Assembly (NCBI RefSeq): GCF_039536245.1
Contig: NZ_BAAAYN010000005.1
Span: 62,001-126,000, forward strand
Length of the DNA: 64,000 nt
From: Cryptosporangium minutisporangium
GTDB taxonomy: Bacteria > Actinomycetota > Actinomycetes > Mycobacteriales > Cryptosporangiaceae
Direction: 5' to 3'
A program made the position numbers and the translations under genes. Below, one piece after another: positions 24,994 to 33,225 of this stretch (positions are counted from its first letter, which is position 1; each line of letters begins with the position of its first letter). The notes under the pieces were generated by a model that saw only the letters and a program-made list of their open reading frames with translations, was not told the DNA's origin and ran no database searches.

Positions 24994-27306
24994 TCAGAAC
25001 CCCAGTGGCCTGGTTCCGATGACGCCGCGGCGCTCGAGATCGGCGAGCCGCTCGTCGGACAGTCCCAGCTCCCCACCGAGGATCTCCGCGTTGTGTTCGC
25101 CGAGGGTCGGCGGCCGCCGCCGCATCCACTGGGGCTGCCCCACGCGGCGGAACGGCAGCGTCGGCAGCGCGAGCGTGCCCGCGTACGGCAGCTCGGTGAG
25201 CTCGTAGGAGCCACGGCCGGCCAGCTGCGGGTGCTCGTGCAGGAACCGGGCATCGATCAGCCGCGCCGCCGGAACCCCGGCTGCCAGCAGCGTCTCCACC
25301 ACGTCGTCGGCGTCGCGCTCGGCGATCCAGCCGCTGAGTTCCTTCTCCAGCGCGGCGGCGCGGGCGCGGCGCCCGGCGCGATCGGCCAGGTCTGTCTCGT
25401 CCGCCCAGTGCCGGAACCCGGTGACCTCGGTGAGCGCCGTCCACTGGGCTTCGTCGAGTACCGAGATCCCCACCCAGCGGTCGGTGCCACGGGCCCGGAA
25501 CGCGCCCTGGAGGTGGGCCTCGGACCCCCGATTGCCCTGCGCCGTGAGCAGCTCACGGTCGCCGGTCCAGGCGATCACCTGCTCCGCGGTCATCACCAGA
25601 GCGGCCTCCGCCAGGGGGGACTCGACCAGCATGCCGACGCCGGTGCGGCGGCTGCGGTAGATCGCCGCGGCGAGCGCGAAGAACGAGTTCGCCGCGCCCA
25701 TCGGGTCCGCGGGTCCGCTGGGGTTCGTCGGGTCGCCGTCCGGATAGCCGGTGCGCCAGGCGAGCCCAGAGAACTGCTCGACGGTTTGCGCGTAGCCGAC
25801 CATCGAGCGGCGCGGGCCGGTGAGGCCGAACGCCGGCATGCGGTGCATCACCAGCCGAGGGTTGAGCTCGTGGACCGCCGCCCAGTCGAGCCCGACCGAC
25901 TCCAGGACCCGGGGCGCGTAGTTCTCGATCAGCACGTCGGCCGACGCGATGAGCTCGCGCAGCAGGGCGACCCCGTCCGGCTGGGAGAGGTCGAGCGTGA
26001 CGTTCCGCTTGTTGCCGTTGGCACCGAGGTAGAAGTTGCTGCACTCCCACCAGTGGTCGCGGGTGGGCGGGAGACCGCCCATCGTCCGCGAACCGTCGAT
26101 CCGGTTGGTGCTCTCGACCTTGATCACGTCCGCGCCGAACGCGCCGAGCAACGAGCCGACGTAGGCACCGACCCACCAGGTCCCGAGGTCGAGGACGCGC
26201 AGCCCGGCGAACGGCGCCGGCCGGTCGAGCTGCCGGTCGGGGCGCTCCCCGGTCGCCGCTGCCGCCGCGCCGGTGCGCGCCGGACGCTCGCCGTCGAACA
26301 GGAACGGCGGCGCCGGCTCCCGGAAACCACCACCGGGATGGTCGGGGTAGAAGTCGCGGGCGACGATCTGGGGGTCGTCGAGGATCGTCCGGCCGTTGTG
26401 GACCGGTGCGCACGGGATCCGGAACGCGGCCGCCCGCTCGACGATCTCGGCGACCGTGTGCCGCCGGGTCCAGGATCGGACGGCTTCGGTCAGCTCGGCG
26501 GCCCGCCGGTAGCGACCCTCGTGCGTCTTCATCTCCTCGTCGGCCAGGTAGTCCGGCCGTTCGATGAGCACGAGGAAGTCCTCGTGGTTCTGCACGGAGG
26601 CGAGGTTGAAGCCGACCCAGCCGTCGCTCGCCGGCTCCACCGAGGGCGTCAGCCGCCGACGCTGGAGGAACGGCTCGCGGGGCATGCCGTGCACGGCGGC
26701 CATCACGTCGATGAAGAGGTTCGTGGAGTACCCCGACACTTCCAGCAGTGGAACGTCGAGTACGCGTCCGTCCGGACCGCCCTGCAGCGCGGCGATCGCC
26801 GCACCGGCGGCCATCGCGCCGGCGATCCACAGCGGCTCGGCGCTGCCGGTCGCGAGCGGGTCGTTCTCCAGCACACCGCGGATGCTCAGCGAGCCGGACT
26901 CGGCTTGGAGCGTGAACTCGCTCCACGGCCGTCCGGCTCCGGCCCACGGACCGTCCAGTCCCCACGGCGTGAGGAAGACGACGACCCGGTCGTCGTCGAA
27001 CGCCGCGCGCAGCTCGGCGTCGGGGGCGTCCGGGAGTTCGATCAGGACGATATCCGCGTCCACCTCCCGGCTTACCCGCGGAAGGTCGGCGAGGTCGGCG
27101 TCGGTCCGCTCCTTGCCGGAGTGCAGGTACGCGGCGAGCGCGGGCCTTTCCGGACCGCTGCCGGGCGCGCCCGCGCGGACGACGCGGGCCCCGGCGTCGC
27201 GCAGGGTGCGGCCGGCGTAGCCACCGGCGATCGACCGGGACCACTCCAGGACCCGGACGCCGGTCAGGGGGGCGGAACGGGGAACGTCGTTGTTCGATGC
27301 CGTCAT
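24994..27306 (-). CDS. Fused tandem family III CoA-transferase (770 aa)
   Basis: Two CaiB/BaiF-type domains in one chain. Domain 1 (about 12-370): LTGVRVLEWSRSIAGGYAGR, LTPWGLDGPWAGAGRPWSEF, GRVLDVPLLEVSGY with an Asp at the catalytic position. Domain 2 (about 385-765): [62 protein letters not shown] with Glu where the catalytic Asp is expected, and the family tail RRRPPTLGEHNAEILGGELG. Family III members normally dimerise as interlocked rings; fusion may create an obligate heterodimer-like enzyme. It would transfer CoA to a steroid carboxylate. A paralogue of the same build is present at 36696-39035. Confidence 0.88.
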   Translation of the reverse strand: MTASNNDVPRSAPLTGVRVLEWSRSIAGGYAGRTLRDAGARVVRAGAPGSGPERPALAAYLHSGKERTDADLADLPRVSREVDADIVLIELPDAPDAELRAAFDDDRVVVFLTPWGLDGPWAGAGRPWSEFTLQAESGSLSIRGVLENDPLATGSAEPLWIAGAMAAGAAIAALQGGPDGRVLDVPLLEVSGYSTNLFIDVMAAVHGMPREPFLQRRRLTPSVEPASDGWVGFNLASVQNHEDFLVLIERPDYLADEEMKTHEGRYRRAAELTEAVRSWTRRHTVAEIVERAAAFRIPCAPVHNGRTILDDPQIVARDFYPDHPGGGFREPAPPFLFDGERPARTGAAAAATGERPDRQLDRPAPFAGLRVLDLGTWWVGAYVGSLLGAFGADVIKVESTNRIDGSRTMGGLPPTRDHWWECSNFYLGANGNKRNVTLDLSQPDGVALLRELIASADVLIENYAPRVLESVGLDWAAVHELNPRLVMHRMPAFGLTGPRRSMVGYAQTVEQFSGLAWRTGYPDGDPTNPSGPADPMGAANSFFALAAAIYRSRRTGVGMLVESPLAEAALVMTAEQVIAWTGDRELLTAQGNRGSEAHLQGAFRARGTDRWVGISVLDEAQWTALTEVTGFRHWADETDLADRAGRRARAAALEKELSGWIAERDADDVVETLLAAGVPAARLIDARFLHEHPQLAGRGSYELTELPYAGTLALPTLPFRRVGQPQWMRRRPPTLGEHNAEILGGELGLSDERLADLERRGVIGTRPLGF

Positions 27307-27307
27307 G

Positions 27308-28417
27308 TCAGCTCACCGCCAGGAGGTCGCCGAGTTCTTCGAGTCGCTGGCCGGGACCGCCGAGGGCGAAGACGTCGTTCTTCGCCCCCAGGAAGGCCCG
27401 GTGAACGGGATAGTCGAGATCCACGCTGGTGCCGCCGTGCAGGTGCATCGCCGCCTCGCCCACGCGGGTCGGGGCTTCGGTCGCCCAGACTGTGGCGATC
27501 GCGAGCGCCTCTTCCGCGGGGAGCTCCTCGGCCAGCAGCCAGATCGCCTGCCAGGTGGTGAGCCGCAGGCCCTCGGTGTCGATGTAGGCGTCGGCCAACC
27601 GGTGGGCCACCGCCTGGAACGAACCGATCGGGCGGGTGAACTGCTCGCGCTCGGACACGTAGGTCGCGGTGAGCGTCAGCGCGGCGTCGCAGCGGCCGAG
27701 CTGGGCCGCGCATCGGGCGGCGTCGATCCGGGGCAGCGTCCAGTCCAGAACGTCCGCGGCGTCACCGCACGCGCGGACGACATCGGCGTCCGCGACGGGG
27801 GTGTCGGTGAGCCGGACGTGCCAGCGCGGCAGCCGGTCGACGGTGGCGTGCGGCGTCCGCTCCACCGTGCTCGACCGCAGGTCGACGAGGAACAGCCCGA
27901 CTCGACCGGTCTCGTCGGCGGCGTCGACCAGCAGGCGTTCGGCCCGATCGGCGGCCGGCACGTGGGACAGCACACCGCGCAGCGCCCAGCCGTCCGCCGT
28001 GCGGGTCACCACCGGCCGCGCCGCCCGACCACCGGGCCGGGTTAGGGCTCCCACCAGAAGCGTCGTCCCCGCGGCGAACGGCGCCACCAGCCGCTCGCGC
28101 TGCTCGGGCGTGCCGAAGCGGGCGAGTGGCGCAGCGACGGCCACCGCGGTGTCGACCAGTGGAACCCGCACGCACGCGCGCGCCGCGGCCTGCACCAGCA
28201 CGCACAGTTCGGTGAAGCCGGCGCCGCTGCCGCCCAGTTCCTCCGGGAGTGCGATGCCGATCAGTCCGGCGGCCGCGAGGTCCTGCCAGACCACCTCGTC
28301 GACGCTGTCGCCGGCGGCCTCCACCGCGCTGAGCCGTTCGGGCTTACCGCGATCGGTGAGGATCGTCGTCGCCAGGTCGAGAACGTCCTGCTGCGTTTCG
28401 TCGAACGTGAAGTCCAC
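27308..28417 (-). CDS. Acyl-CoA dehydrogenase subunit (369 aa)
   Basis: Acyl-CoA dehydrogenase fold: FDETQQDVLDLATTILTDRG, IALPEELGGSGAGFTELCVL, middle beta-domain, then C-terminal helices with YVSEREQFTRPIGSFQAVAH and AAMHLHGGTSVDLDYPVHRA. The typical FAD-contacting and catalytic residues look incomplete, as in the partner subunits of the heterotetrameric (alpha2beta2) actinobacterial enzymes of cholesterol side-chain oxidation. GTG start at 28417 with GAAGG upstream; longer in-frame readings cross the neighbour gene. It lies 26 bases after the 394-aa dehydrogenase, so the two probably form one enzyme. Confidence 0.87.
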   Translation of the reverse strand: MDFTFDETQQDVLDLATTILTDRGKPERLSAVEAAGDSVDEVVWQDLAAAGLIGIALPEELGGSGAGFTELCVLVQAAARACVRVPLVDTAVAVAAPLARFGTPEQRERLVAPFAAGTTLLVGALTRPGGRAARPVVTRTADGWALRGVLSHVPAADRAERLLVDAADETGRVGLFLVDLRSSTVERTPHATVDRLPRWHVRLTDTPVADADVVRACGDAADVLDWTLPRIDAARCAAQLGRCDAALTLTATYVSEREQFTRPIGSFQAVAHRLADAYIDTEGLRLTTWQAIWLLAEELPAEEALAIATVWATEAPTRVGEAAMHLHGGTSVDLDYPVHRAFLGAKNDVFALGGPGQRLEELGDLLAVS

Positions 28418-28443
28418 GGGGAACCCTTCGTCGCTGGAGCCGG

Positions 28444-29628
28444 TCAGCGCTTGGCGCGCGGAAGGCCGAGACCGAACTGGGCGATCAGGTCGCGCTGGAT
28501 CTCGTTGACGCCGCCGATGAACGTCATGACGTTGGAGGACGCGACGCCCTTCGCCATCGAGCCGCCGAGGATCGCGGCGGGATCGTCGTCGGTGAACACC
28601 GCGTCGGGACCGGCGATCTGCGCGAGCATGCGCGCACCGCGGCCCATCAGCTCGCTGCCGAACACCTTCGCCGAGGACGCGTCGGCGGCGTTGAGGCTGC
28701 CGTTGTCCACCGCGGTGGCGAGCTTGCGGTTGAGCACGCGGAGGAACTCCGCGTCGGCCTTCACCCGCGCCAACGCGGTCCGGACCCAGGCCTTGTCGAT
28801 CAGCCGGGTGCCGTCGGGGTAGTGCTGTTCCTTGGCCCAGGCGGTCACGGCGGCGAGGCCTCGCTCGAGCTGCACGGAGGAGACCAGCGCGACCCGCTCG
28901 GAGTTCAATTGGCCGGTGATGATCGCCCAGCCGTTGTTCTCGCCACCGATGCAGTTCTCCACCGGGACGCGCACATCGGTGAACGAGACTGCCGCGATCG
29001 AGTTGTCGCCGAGTGTCCGCAACCGGGTCGACTCGACACCGGGGGCATCGCGCGGAACGACGAGTACCGAGATGCCCTTGTGCCGGAATGCGTCCGGATC
29101 GGTGCGGACCGCGAGCCAGATGTAGTCGGCGGCCTCCATCATTCCGGTCCAGAGCTTCTGGCCGTTGATCACGTACTCGTCGCCCTCGCGCACCGCCCGG
29201 GTCCGCAGCGACGCCAGGTCGGTGCCGGAGTCGGGCTCGGAGTAGCCGATCGCGAAGTGCACCCGGCCCTTGAGGATGCCCTGCACGAGCGTGCGCTTCT
29301 GCTCCTCGGTACCGTGCGCGGCGATCGCCGGCCCGATACTGTTGATTGTGAGCAACGGAGTCGGCACGTTCGCATACGCTGCCTCGTCGTTGAAGATGGC
29401 CTGCTCGACCATCGTTCGCCCCTGCCCGCCGATCTCCCTCGGCCAGCCGATCCCCAGCCACCCGTCTTCCCCCAACCGGCGAACGACGCTGCGGTAGGCC
29501 TCCGTCGCAGCCACTGCCGAGTACCCGTGGCGTAAGTGTCTCCGCTCCTCGGGCGTCATCAGGTCCGCGAAGTACGCCCGCAGCTCCTGCTGAAGTTTCT
29601 CCTGCTCAGGGCTGTACTTGAGATGCAT
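28444..29628 (-). CDS. Acyl-CoA dehydrogenase subunit (394 aa)
   Basis: Full acyl-CoA dehydrogenase with helical N-domain (KYSPEQEKLQQELRAYFADL), GWLGIGWPREIGGQGRTMVE, FAD/substrate loop FAIGYSEPDSGTDLASLRTR, YVINGQKLWTGMMEAADYIW, and C-domain ending TFIGGVNEIQRDLIAQFGLG. The canonical catalytic Glu of the YEGT motif is Gly here, as in many steroid-type enzymes, so the base must come from elsewhere. ATG at 29628 with AGGAGAGG upstream. First gene of the ten-gene operon; partner of the following 369-aa subunit. It would form the alpha,beta double bond in a steroid acyl-CoA. Confidence 0.9.
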   Translation of the reverse strand: MHLKYSPEQEKLQQELRAYFADLMTPEERRHLRHGYSAVAATEAYRSVVRRLGEDGWLGIGWPREIGGQGRTMVEQAIFNDEAAYANVPTPLLTINSIGPAIAAHGTEEQKRTLVQGILKGRVHFAIGYSEPDSGTDLASLRTRAVREGDEYVINGQKLWTGMMEAADYIWLAVRTDPDAFRHKGISVLVVPRDAPGVESTRLRTLGDNSIAAVSFTDVRVPVENCIGGENNGWAIITGQLNSERVALVSSVQLERGLAAVTAWAKEQHYPDGTRLIDKAWVRTALARVKADAEFLRVLNRKLATAVDNGSLNAADASSAKVFGSELMGRGARMLAQIAGPDAVFTDDDPAAILGGSMAKGVASSNVMTFIGGVNEIQRDLIAQFGLGLPRAKR

Positions 29629-29685
29629 GTGACCTCTCCTGCCGACCTGTCGCCGCGCGACGTGCATCCGACGCCGACCCCTCGG

Positions 29686-29714
29686 ACGCTAGCTAGTTAG
29701 TTTCTTCTGATCAA
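29686..29714 (-). promoter_or_regulatory. Candidate promoter of the acyl-CoA operon
   Basis: Minus strand: TTGATC (29714-29709), 17-base spacer, TAGCGT (29691-29686), about 57 bases before the first acyl-CoA dehydrogenase ATG. The spacer and -10 region are locally A/T-rich (CTAACTAGCTAG) in otherwise GC-rich DNA. The divergent IclR regulator could bind here. Confidence 0.45.
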
Positions 29715-29806
29715 GTGTTTCGCGGAACTCTTGTCGCACTGCGGTCATCCGATGGTCATCTCGGACGCCGCCCGGAACCGACCGCGACGGGATCCGCCGC
29801 TATTAG

Positions 29807-29835
29807 TTGACCGAAAGAAAACGTCGCCTTAACTT
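29807..29835 (+). promoter_or_regulatory. Candidate promoter of the IclR-family regulator
   Basis: TTGACC (29807-29812), 17-base spacer, TAACTT (29830-29835), leaving a 5' leader of about 30 bases before the AGGAGG ribosome-binding site and ATG at 29871. The spacing and the A-rich GAAAGAAAACG spacer support a real promoter. Confidence 0.5.
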
Positions 29836-29870
29836 GAGCGGTACGGGCCGCGCAGGCAGTAGGAGGCCGC

Positions 29871-30680
29871 ATGAGCAAGGCAACGTCGCCGACGCCCGCC
29901 GGGATGATCGATCGCGTGGTCGACATCCTCGGTGCGTTCGAGGGCGTGGGCAGCCTGACCCTCGCCCAGGTCGTCACGCGAACCGGGATCCCCCGGTCGT
30001 CCGCGCACCGGATCCTCGAGCACTTGGTGAAGGTGCGCTGGCTACGCCGCGAGGAGAACACCTACGAGCTCGGTCTGCGCATGCTGGAGCTGGGCACGCT
30101 GGCGGCCCACCACAACGCGCTGCGGTCCGCGGCCCTGCCGCACCTGCACAACCTGCAGAACCGGACCGGGCTCGTCGTCCACCTCGCGGTGCTCGACGGC
30201 ACCGACATCATCTACCTCGACAAGGTCGGCGGCCGCCTCGGGATGCAGGTCCCCTCCCGAATCGGTGGACGCGCACCGGCGCACTGCACCGCCGCCGGCA
30301 AGATGCTGCTGGCCGCCGCGCACGACGACGTCGTGCAGGCGGTGCTCGCCGGGCCGATGGAGGCGCCGACGTCGGCCAGCCTCGTCTCCGAGCGACGCCT
30401 GCGGGCGGAGCTCCGACGGGTGGCCGAGCGCGGCGTCGCGTTCGATCGGGAGGAGTCCGCGCACGGCATCGGCTGCGTGGCCGCACCGGTGGGACGCCCG
30501 GACGCGCCGAGCGCCGCGGTGTCGATCTGCGGCCCGGTCGGCCGGGTGAACTTCGAACAGCTCGTTGGAACCGTGCGGGCGGCCGCCCGGCAGGTGTCGA
30601 CCGCTCTGCTCAGCGGCCAGATCCGGTACCTGCCCGGCTCGCTGAGCGAAGCCCGCGTGGCGATCGCCGCGGGCCAGTGA
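29871..30680 (+). CDS. IclR-family transcriptional regulator
   Basis: 269 aa. N-terminal winged helix: IDRVVDILGAFEGVGSLTLA, QVVTRTGIPRSSAHRILEHL, KVRWLRREENTYELG. C-terminal GAF-like effector domain: LVVHLAVLDGTDIIYLDKVG, APAHCTAAGKMLLAA (the IclR signature), FDREESAHGIGCVAAPVG. Divergent from the acyl-CoA operon and its likely regulator. Effector unknown; a steroid acid or its CoA ester is plausible. A strong terminator hairpin follows the gene. Confidence 0.92.
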   Translation: MSKATSPTPAGMIDRVVDILGAFEGVGSLTLAQVVTRTGIPRSSAHRILEHLVKVRWLRREENTYELGLRMLELGTLAAHHNALRSAALPHLHNLQNRTGLVVHLAVLDGTDIIYLDKVGGRLGMQVPSRIGGRAPAHCTAAGKMLLAAAHDDVVQAVLAGPMEAPTSASLVSERRLRAELRRVAERGVAFDREESAHGIGCVAAPVGRPDAPSAAVSICGPVGRVNFEQLVGTVRAAARQVSTALLSGQIRYLPGSLSEARVAIAAGQ

Positions 30681-30754
30681 ATTTCGACCGACCCCTGCGG
30701 ACGGCGTTCAGCCTGCGGGAAAAGGTGAGGTCGAAAAGAGTTCAGTAGCAACAC

Positions 30755-30786
30755 GCCGCGAGGCCGGGCGTCCGGCCTCGCGGCGG
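30755..30786. terminator. Hairpin terminator between convergent operons
   Basis: Perfect 14-bp stem CGCCGCGAGGCCGG / CCGGCCTCGCGGCG with a 4-base GCGT loop, placed between the 3' end of the IclR gene (plus) and the 3' end of the 73-aa gene (minus). It can serve both directions; there is no U-tract, as is common in actinomycetes. Confidence 0.85.
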
Positions 30787-30791
30787 TGCTC

Positions 30792-31013
30792 TCAGGACCG
30801 CGCGATGTTGGCGCGGCTGGCTTCGATCGCGGCGAGGCGGCGGCGGAGGAGGGCCGCGGCGGCCGGGTCGCCCTCCTCAGCCGCCAGCTCCGCCCTGGTG
30901 TCGGCCTCCAGCTGCGCCAGCCGGTCGGTGGCCAGCGCCCGGGTCAGCAGGTCCTGCTCGACCCAGTCGTCCTCCGGGATGTCCGCTCCGCCGTCGTCGG
31001 GCCGCCCGCTCAC
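30792..31013 (-). CDS. Small unknown protein (73 aa), last gene of the eight-gene operon
   Basis: Acidic N-terminus (DDGGADIPEDDWVEQDLLTR) and then an amphipathic helix rich in Ala, Leu, Arg and Glu (LAQLEADTRAELAAEEG and LLRRRLAAIEASRANIARS) that could form a short coiled coil. The GTG at 31013 overlaps the amidohydrolase stop (GTGA), so it is translationally coupled. Function unknown; a small partner of the adjacent amidohydrolase is the simplest guess. A much longer reading of the same frame upstream is a shadow. Confidence 0.75.
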   Translation of the reverse strand: MSGRPDDGGADIPEDDWVEQDLLTRALATDRLAQLEADTRAELAAEEGDPAAAALLRRRLAAIEASRANIARS

Positions 31014-32182
31014 GCGTCTACTCCGCGAGCTTCGTCGTCCCAGAAGTTGAACAGCCGACGCGCGTTTGTCTCCACGATCTTGCGGGCCTCGTCGTCCGGC
31101 ACGTCCGCGAGGACCTTCTCGGCGTACTTGCGGCTGTGCGGCCAGTAGGAGTCCGAGTGCGGGTAGTCGCACTCCCAGGTGATGTTGTCGATGCCGATGT
31201 CGTGGCGGTTCTTCAGCCCGAAGACGTCGTCGATGAAGCAGCCGTAGATGTGCTTGCGGAACAGCTCCGACGGACGGACGTCCTTGACCACGTTCTGGTA
31301 CCAGCGGTGCCGCTCCCAGGTACCGTCGATGCGCTCCAGCAGGTACGGCACCCAGCCGATCCCGCCCTCGGAGAGCGCGACCTTGAGGTTCGGGTGGCGG
31401 TGGAAGACCGGCGAGAACAGCAGGTGGGCGGTGGCCGACATCAGGTTGGTGCCGTAGAGCGAGATCGTCACCGCGTACGGTGCCTCGGGGGCGGTGGCCG
31501 GCGGGGACCCGGACGAGCCGAAGTGCATGCAGAGCGGCAGATTCGCTTCCTCGGCCGCGGACAGCACGCCCTCCCAGTGGTCGGTGTAGAGCGAGGGCAG
31601 CCCCAGCGGCACCATGTTCTCCGGGAACGAGATGCCCTTCGCACCCTTGGCGACGGTCCGGTGGATCTCGGCCACACAGGCGTCGGCGTCCCACCACGGC
31701 AGCACGACCAGCGGGATGAACCGGCGCGGGTCGGTGGCGCACCACTCGTCCAACACGAAGTCGTTGTACGCGAGCACGCACGCGTGCGCGAGCTCCATGT
31801 CACCGCCCTCGGCGGTGAACAACGCCCCGGCGAAGCGGGGGAACGACGGGAAGTTCGCCCCGGCCCACACGCCGTCGAGGTCCATGTCGACCAGGCGGGC
31901 CCGCGGGTCGTAACACCCAGGGATCATGTCGGCGTAGCGGACCGGCTCCACGCCGTACTCCTCCGGGCGCTTGCCGGCGACCGCGTTCAGCCCGATCGCG
32001 GGGAACCGTTTGCCCTGGTAGTACCAGACCTGGATCGGCGGCCCGCCGGACGGCGAGGGTTCGTCGACGATCCGGGGCCCGGGCTCCTGGAACTTGGCGG
32101 GGAGCCGGTCGGCCCACACCCGCGGGTGCTCGATGAGGTGGTCGTCGACCGAGATCAGTTTCATCGATGGCTGGAGCGGCAC
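31010..32182 (-). CDS. Amidohydrolase-2 family protein (390 aa)
   Basis: TIM-barrel metal-dependent hydrolase or decarboxylase of the amidohydrolase-2 (ACMSD-like) family. Seen: N-terminal ISVDDHLIEHPRVW with a D-x-H-type start, RFIPLVVLPWWDADACVAEI, GISFPENMVPLGLPSLYTDH, LPLCMHFGSSG with a barrel His, and C-terminal ITWECDYPHSDSYWPHS with the conserved Asp-His pair. The GTG at 32182 is preferred because AGGAGG lies 5 nt upstream and it begins just after the upstream SDR ends. Proteins of this group recur in actinobacterial steroid loci, but no standard pathway step is assigned to it. Confidence 0.87.
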   Translation of the reverse strand: MPLQPSMKLISVDDHLIEHPRVWADRLPAKFQEPGPRIVDEPSPSGGPPIQVWYYQGKRFPAIGLNAVAGKRPEEYGVEPVRYADMIPGCYDPRARLVDMDLDGVWAGANFPSFPRFAGALFTAEGGDMELAHACVLAYNDFVLDEWCATDPRRFIPLVVLPWWDADACVAEIHRTVAKGAKGISFPENMVPLGLPSLYTDHWEGVLSAAEEANLPLCMHFGSSGSPPATAPEAPYAVTISLYGTNLMSATAHLLFSPVFHRHPNLKVALSEGGIGWVPYLLERIDGTWERHRWYQNVVKDVRPSELFRKHIYGCFIDDVFGLKNRHDIGIDNITWECDYPHSDSYWPHSRKYAEKVLADVPDDEARKIVETNARRLFNFWDDEARGVDA

Positions 32183-32184
32183 GT

Positions 32185-33225
32185 CTACCTCCTGGACTGC
32201 ACGGGATGGGGCGCCGCCCGCAGGTACGGCGTACGCAGGCGGGACGGGTCGATGTCGTCGGGCTGCCAGCCGGGCAGCAGCGCACGGCCGTCGACGGTGT
32301 GCACCGGCCGGTTCAGCTCCACGAGCAGCGAGAGGTTGTAGGCGATGCGACCGGTGAGCACCGCGGGGTCCCCGGTGCACAGCGCGAGCGCGGCCTCGGC
32401 GATCGTCTCCTCCGGCTCTGCCTCGTCGGCGCGGACACCGGCGACCCGCTGCGCGTTCTCGGTGGCGATCTGGTACTCCGGGGCCAGCGCGTTGACCGCG
32501 ATGCCGTCGTCGTAGAGATCCATCGCCGCGCCGGTCGTGATCCGGTCGATCATCGCCTTCGTGCCGCCGTAGAGCGCGGCGCCGTAGGTTGGGTTGGGCG
32601 GGAACGGCGGGCCGAGCCGGGGGCCGGCCTGCGACGAGGAGATCATCAGGATCCAGCCGGCGCCGCGCTGCCGCATGCCGGGGACCGCGGCCGCGGCCAG
32701 CTCCCACGCCGCCCACACGTTCGTCTCGACGGCCCGCCAGAACGCGTCCCGGGTCATGTCCGGGAAGCGCTGGTCGAAGTTGCGTTCGGCGGCGGCGTTG
32801 TTCACCACGATGTCGACCGGCGCGCCGAACGCGTCGGCGGCGCGGCTCAGGATCTGCGCCCGATCGGCCTGCCGGTCGGCGAGGTCGAACGGGATCGCGA
32901 CGGCGCGCCCGCCGTCGGCGTGGATCTGGTCCACGGTCTCCTCCAGCGACCCGGCCAGCGTGCCGTCGCCGGGGCGGAGCGACCGGCCCGCGGCGGCGAC
33001 CGCGATCCCGTCGGCGGCCAGCCGCCGCGCGATCGCCCGCCCGATGCCTCGGCTGGCGCCCGTGACCACGGCGACGTGCGGCGCCGTCCCGTCGGTCACG
33101 GGCGCATCGAACGCCGCTCCGGCGACGCCGGGCAGCGGCTTTCCGGCTGGGACCGTCGGGCCCGGCGGGCGACCGCCCACAGTGGGCTCGGGCCGAGGGT
33201 CGGCCCGGCCGGAAGCGGCCGTCAT
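32185..33225 (-). CDS. Short-chain dehydrogenase with N-terminal extension (346 aa)
   Basis: SDR core begins near residue 48: HVAVVTGASRGIGRAIARRL, then a long insert (GRSLRPGDGTLAGSLEETVD), AIPFDLADRQADRA, VVNNAAAERNFDQRFPD, catalytic ISSSQAG and YGGTKAM, NALAPEYQIATENAQRV. The first 45 residues are Pro/Gly-rich and likely disordered. The ATG at 33225 overlaps the preceding amidohydrolase stop (ATGA). Lies between the two amidohydrolase genes; substrate unknown. Confidence 0.88.
   Translation of the reverse strand: MTAASGRADPRPEPTVGGRPPGPTVPAGKPLPGVAGAAFDAPVTDGTAPHVAVVTGASRGIGRAIARRLAADGIAVAAAGRSLRPGDGTLAGSLEETVDQIHADGGRAVAIPFDLADRQADRAQILSRAADAFGAPVDIVVNNAAAERNFDQRFPDMTRDAFWRAVETNVWAAWELAAAAVPGMRQRGAGWILMISSSQAGPRLGPPFPPNPTYGAALYGGTKAMIDRITTGAAMDLYDDGIAVNALAPEYQIATENAQRVAGVRADEAEPEETIAEAALALCTGDPAVLTGRIAYNLSLLVELNRPVHTVDGRALLPGWQPDDIDPSRLRTPYLRAAPHPVQSRR

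Noticed and set aside
24547-27561. Plus-strand open frame of about 1000 codons
   Set aside because: It is antisense to the fused CoA-transferase and Arg/Gly/Val/Asp-rich, without motifs; long antisense frames are expected in DNA of this GC content.
31014-31781. Long upstream extension of the 73-aa gene
   Set aside because: It runs out of frame through the amidohydrolase gene; the GTG overlapping the amidohydrolase stop is the sensible start.
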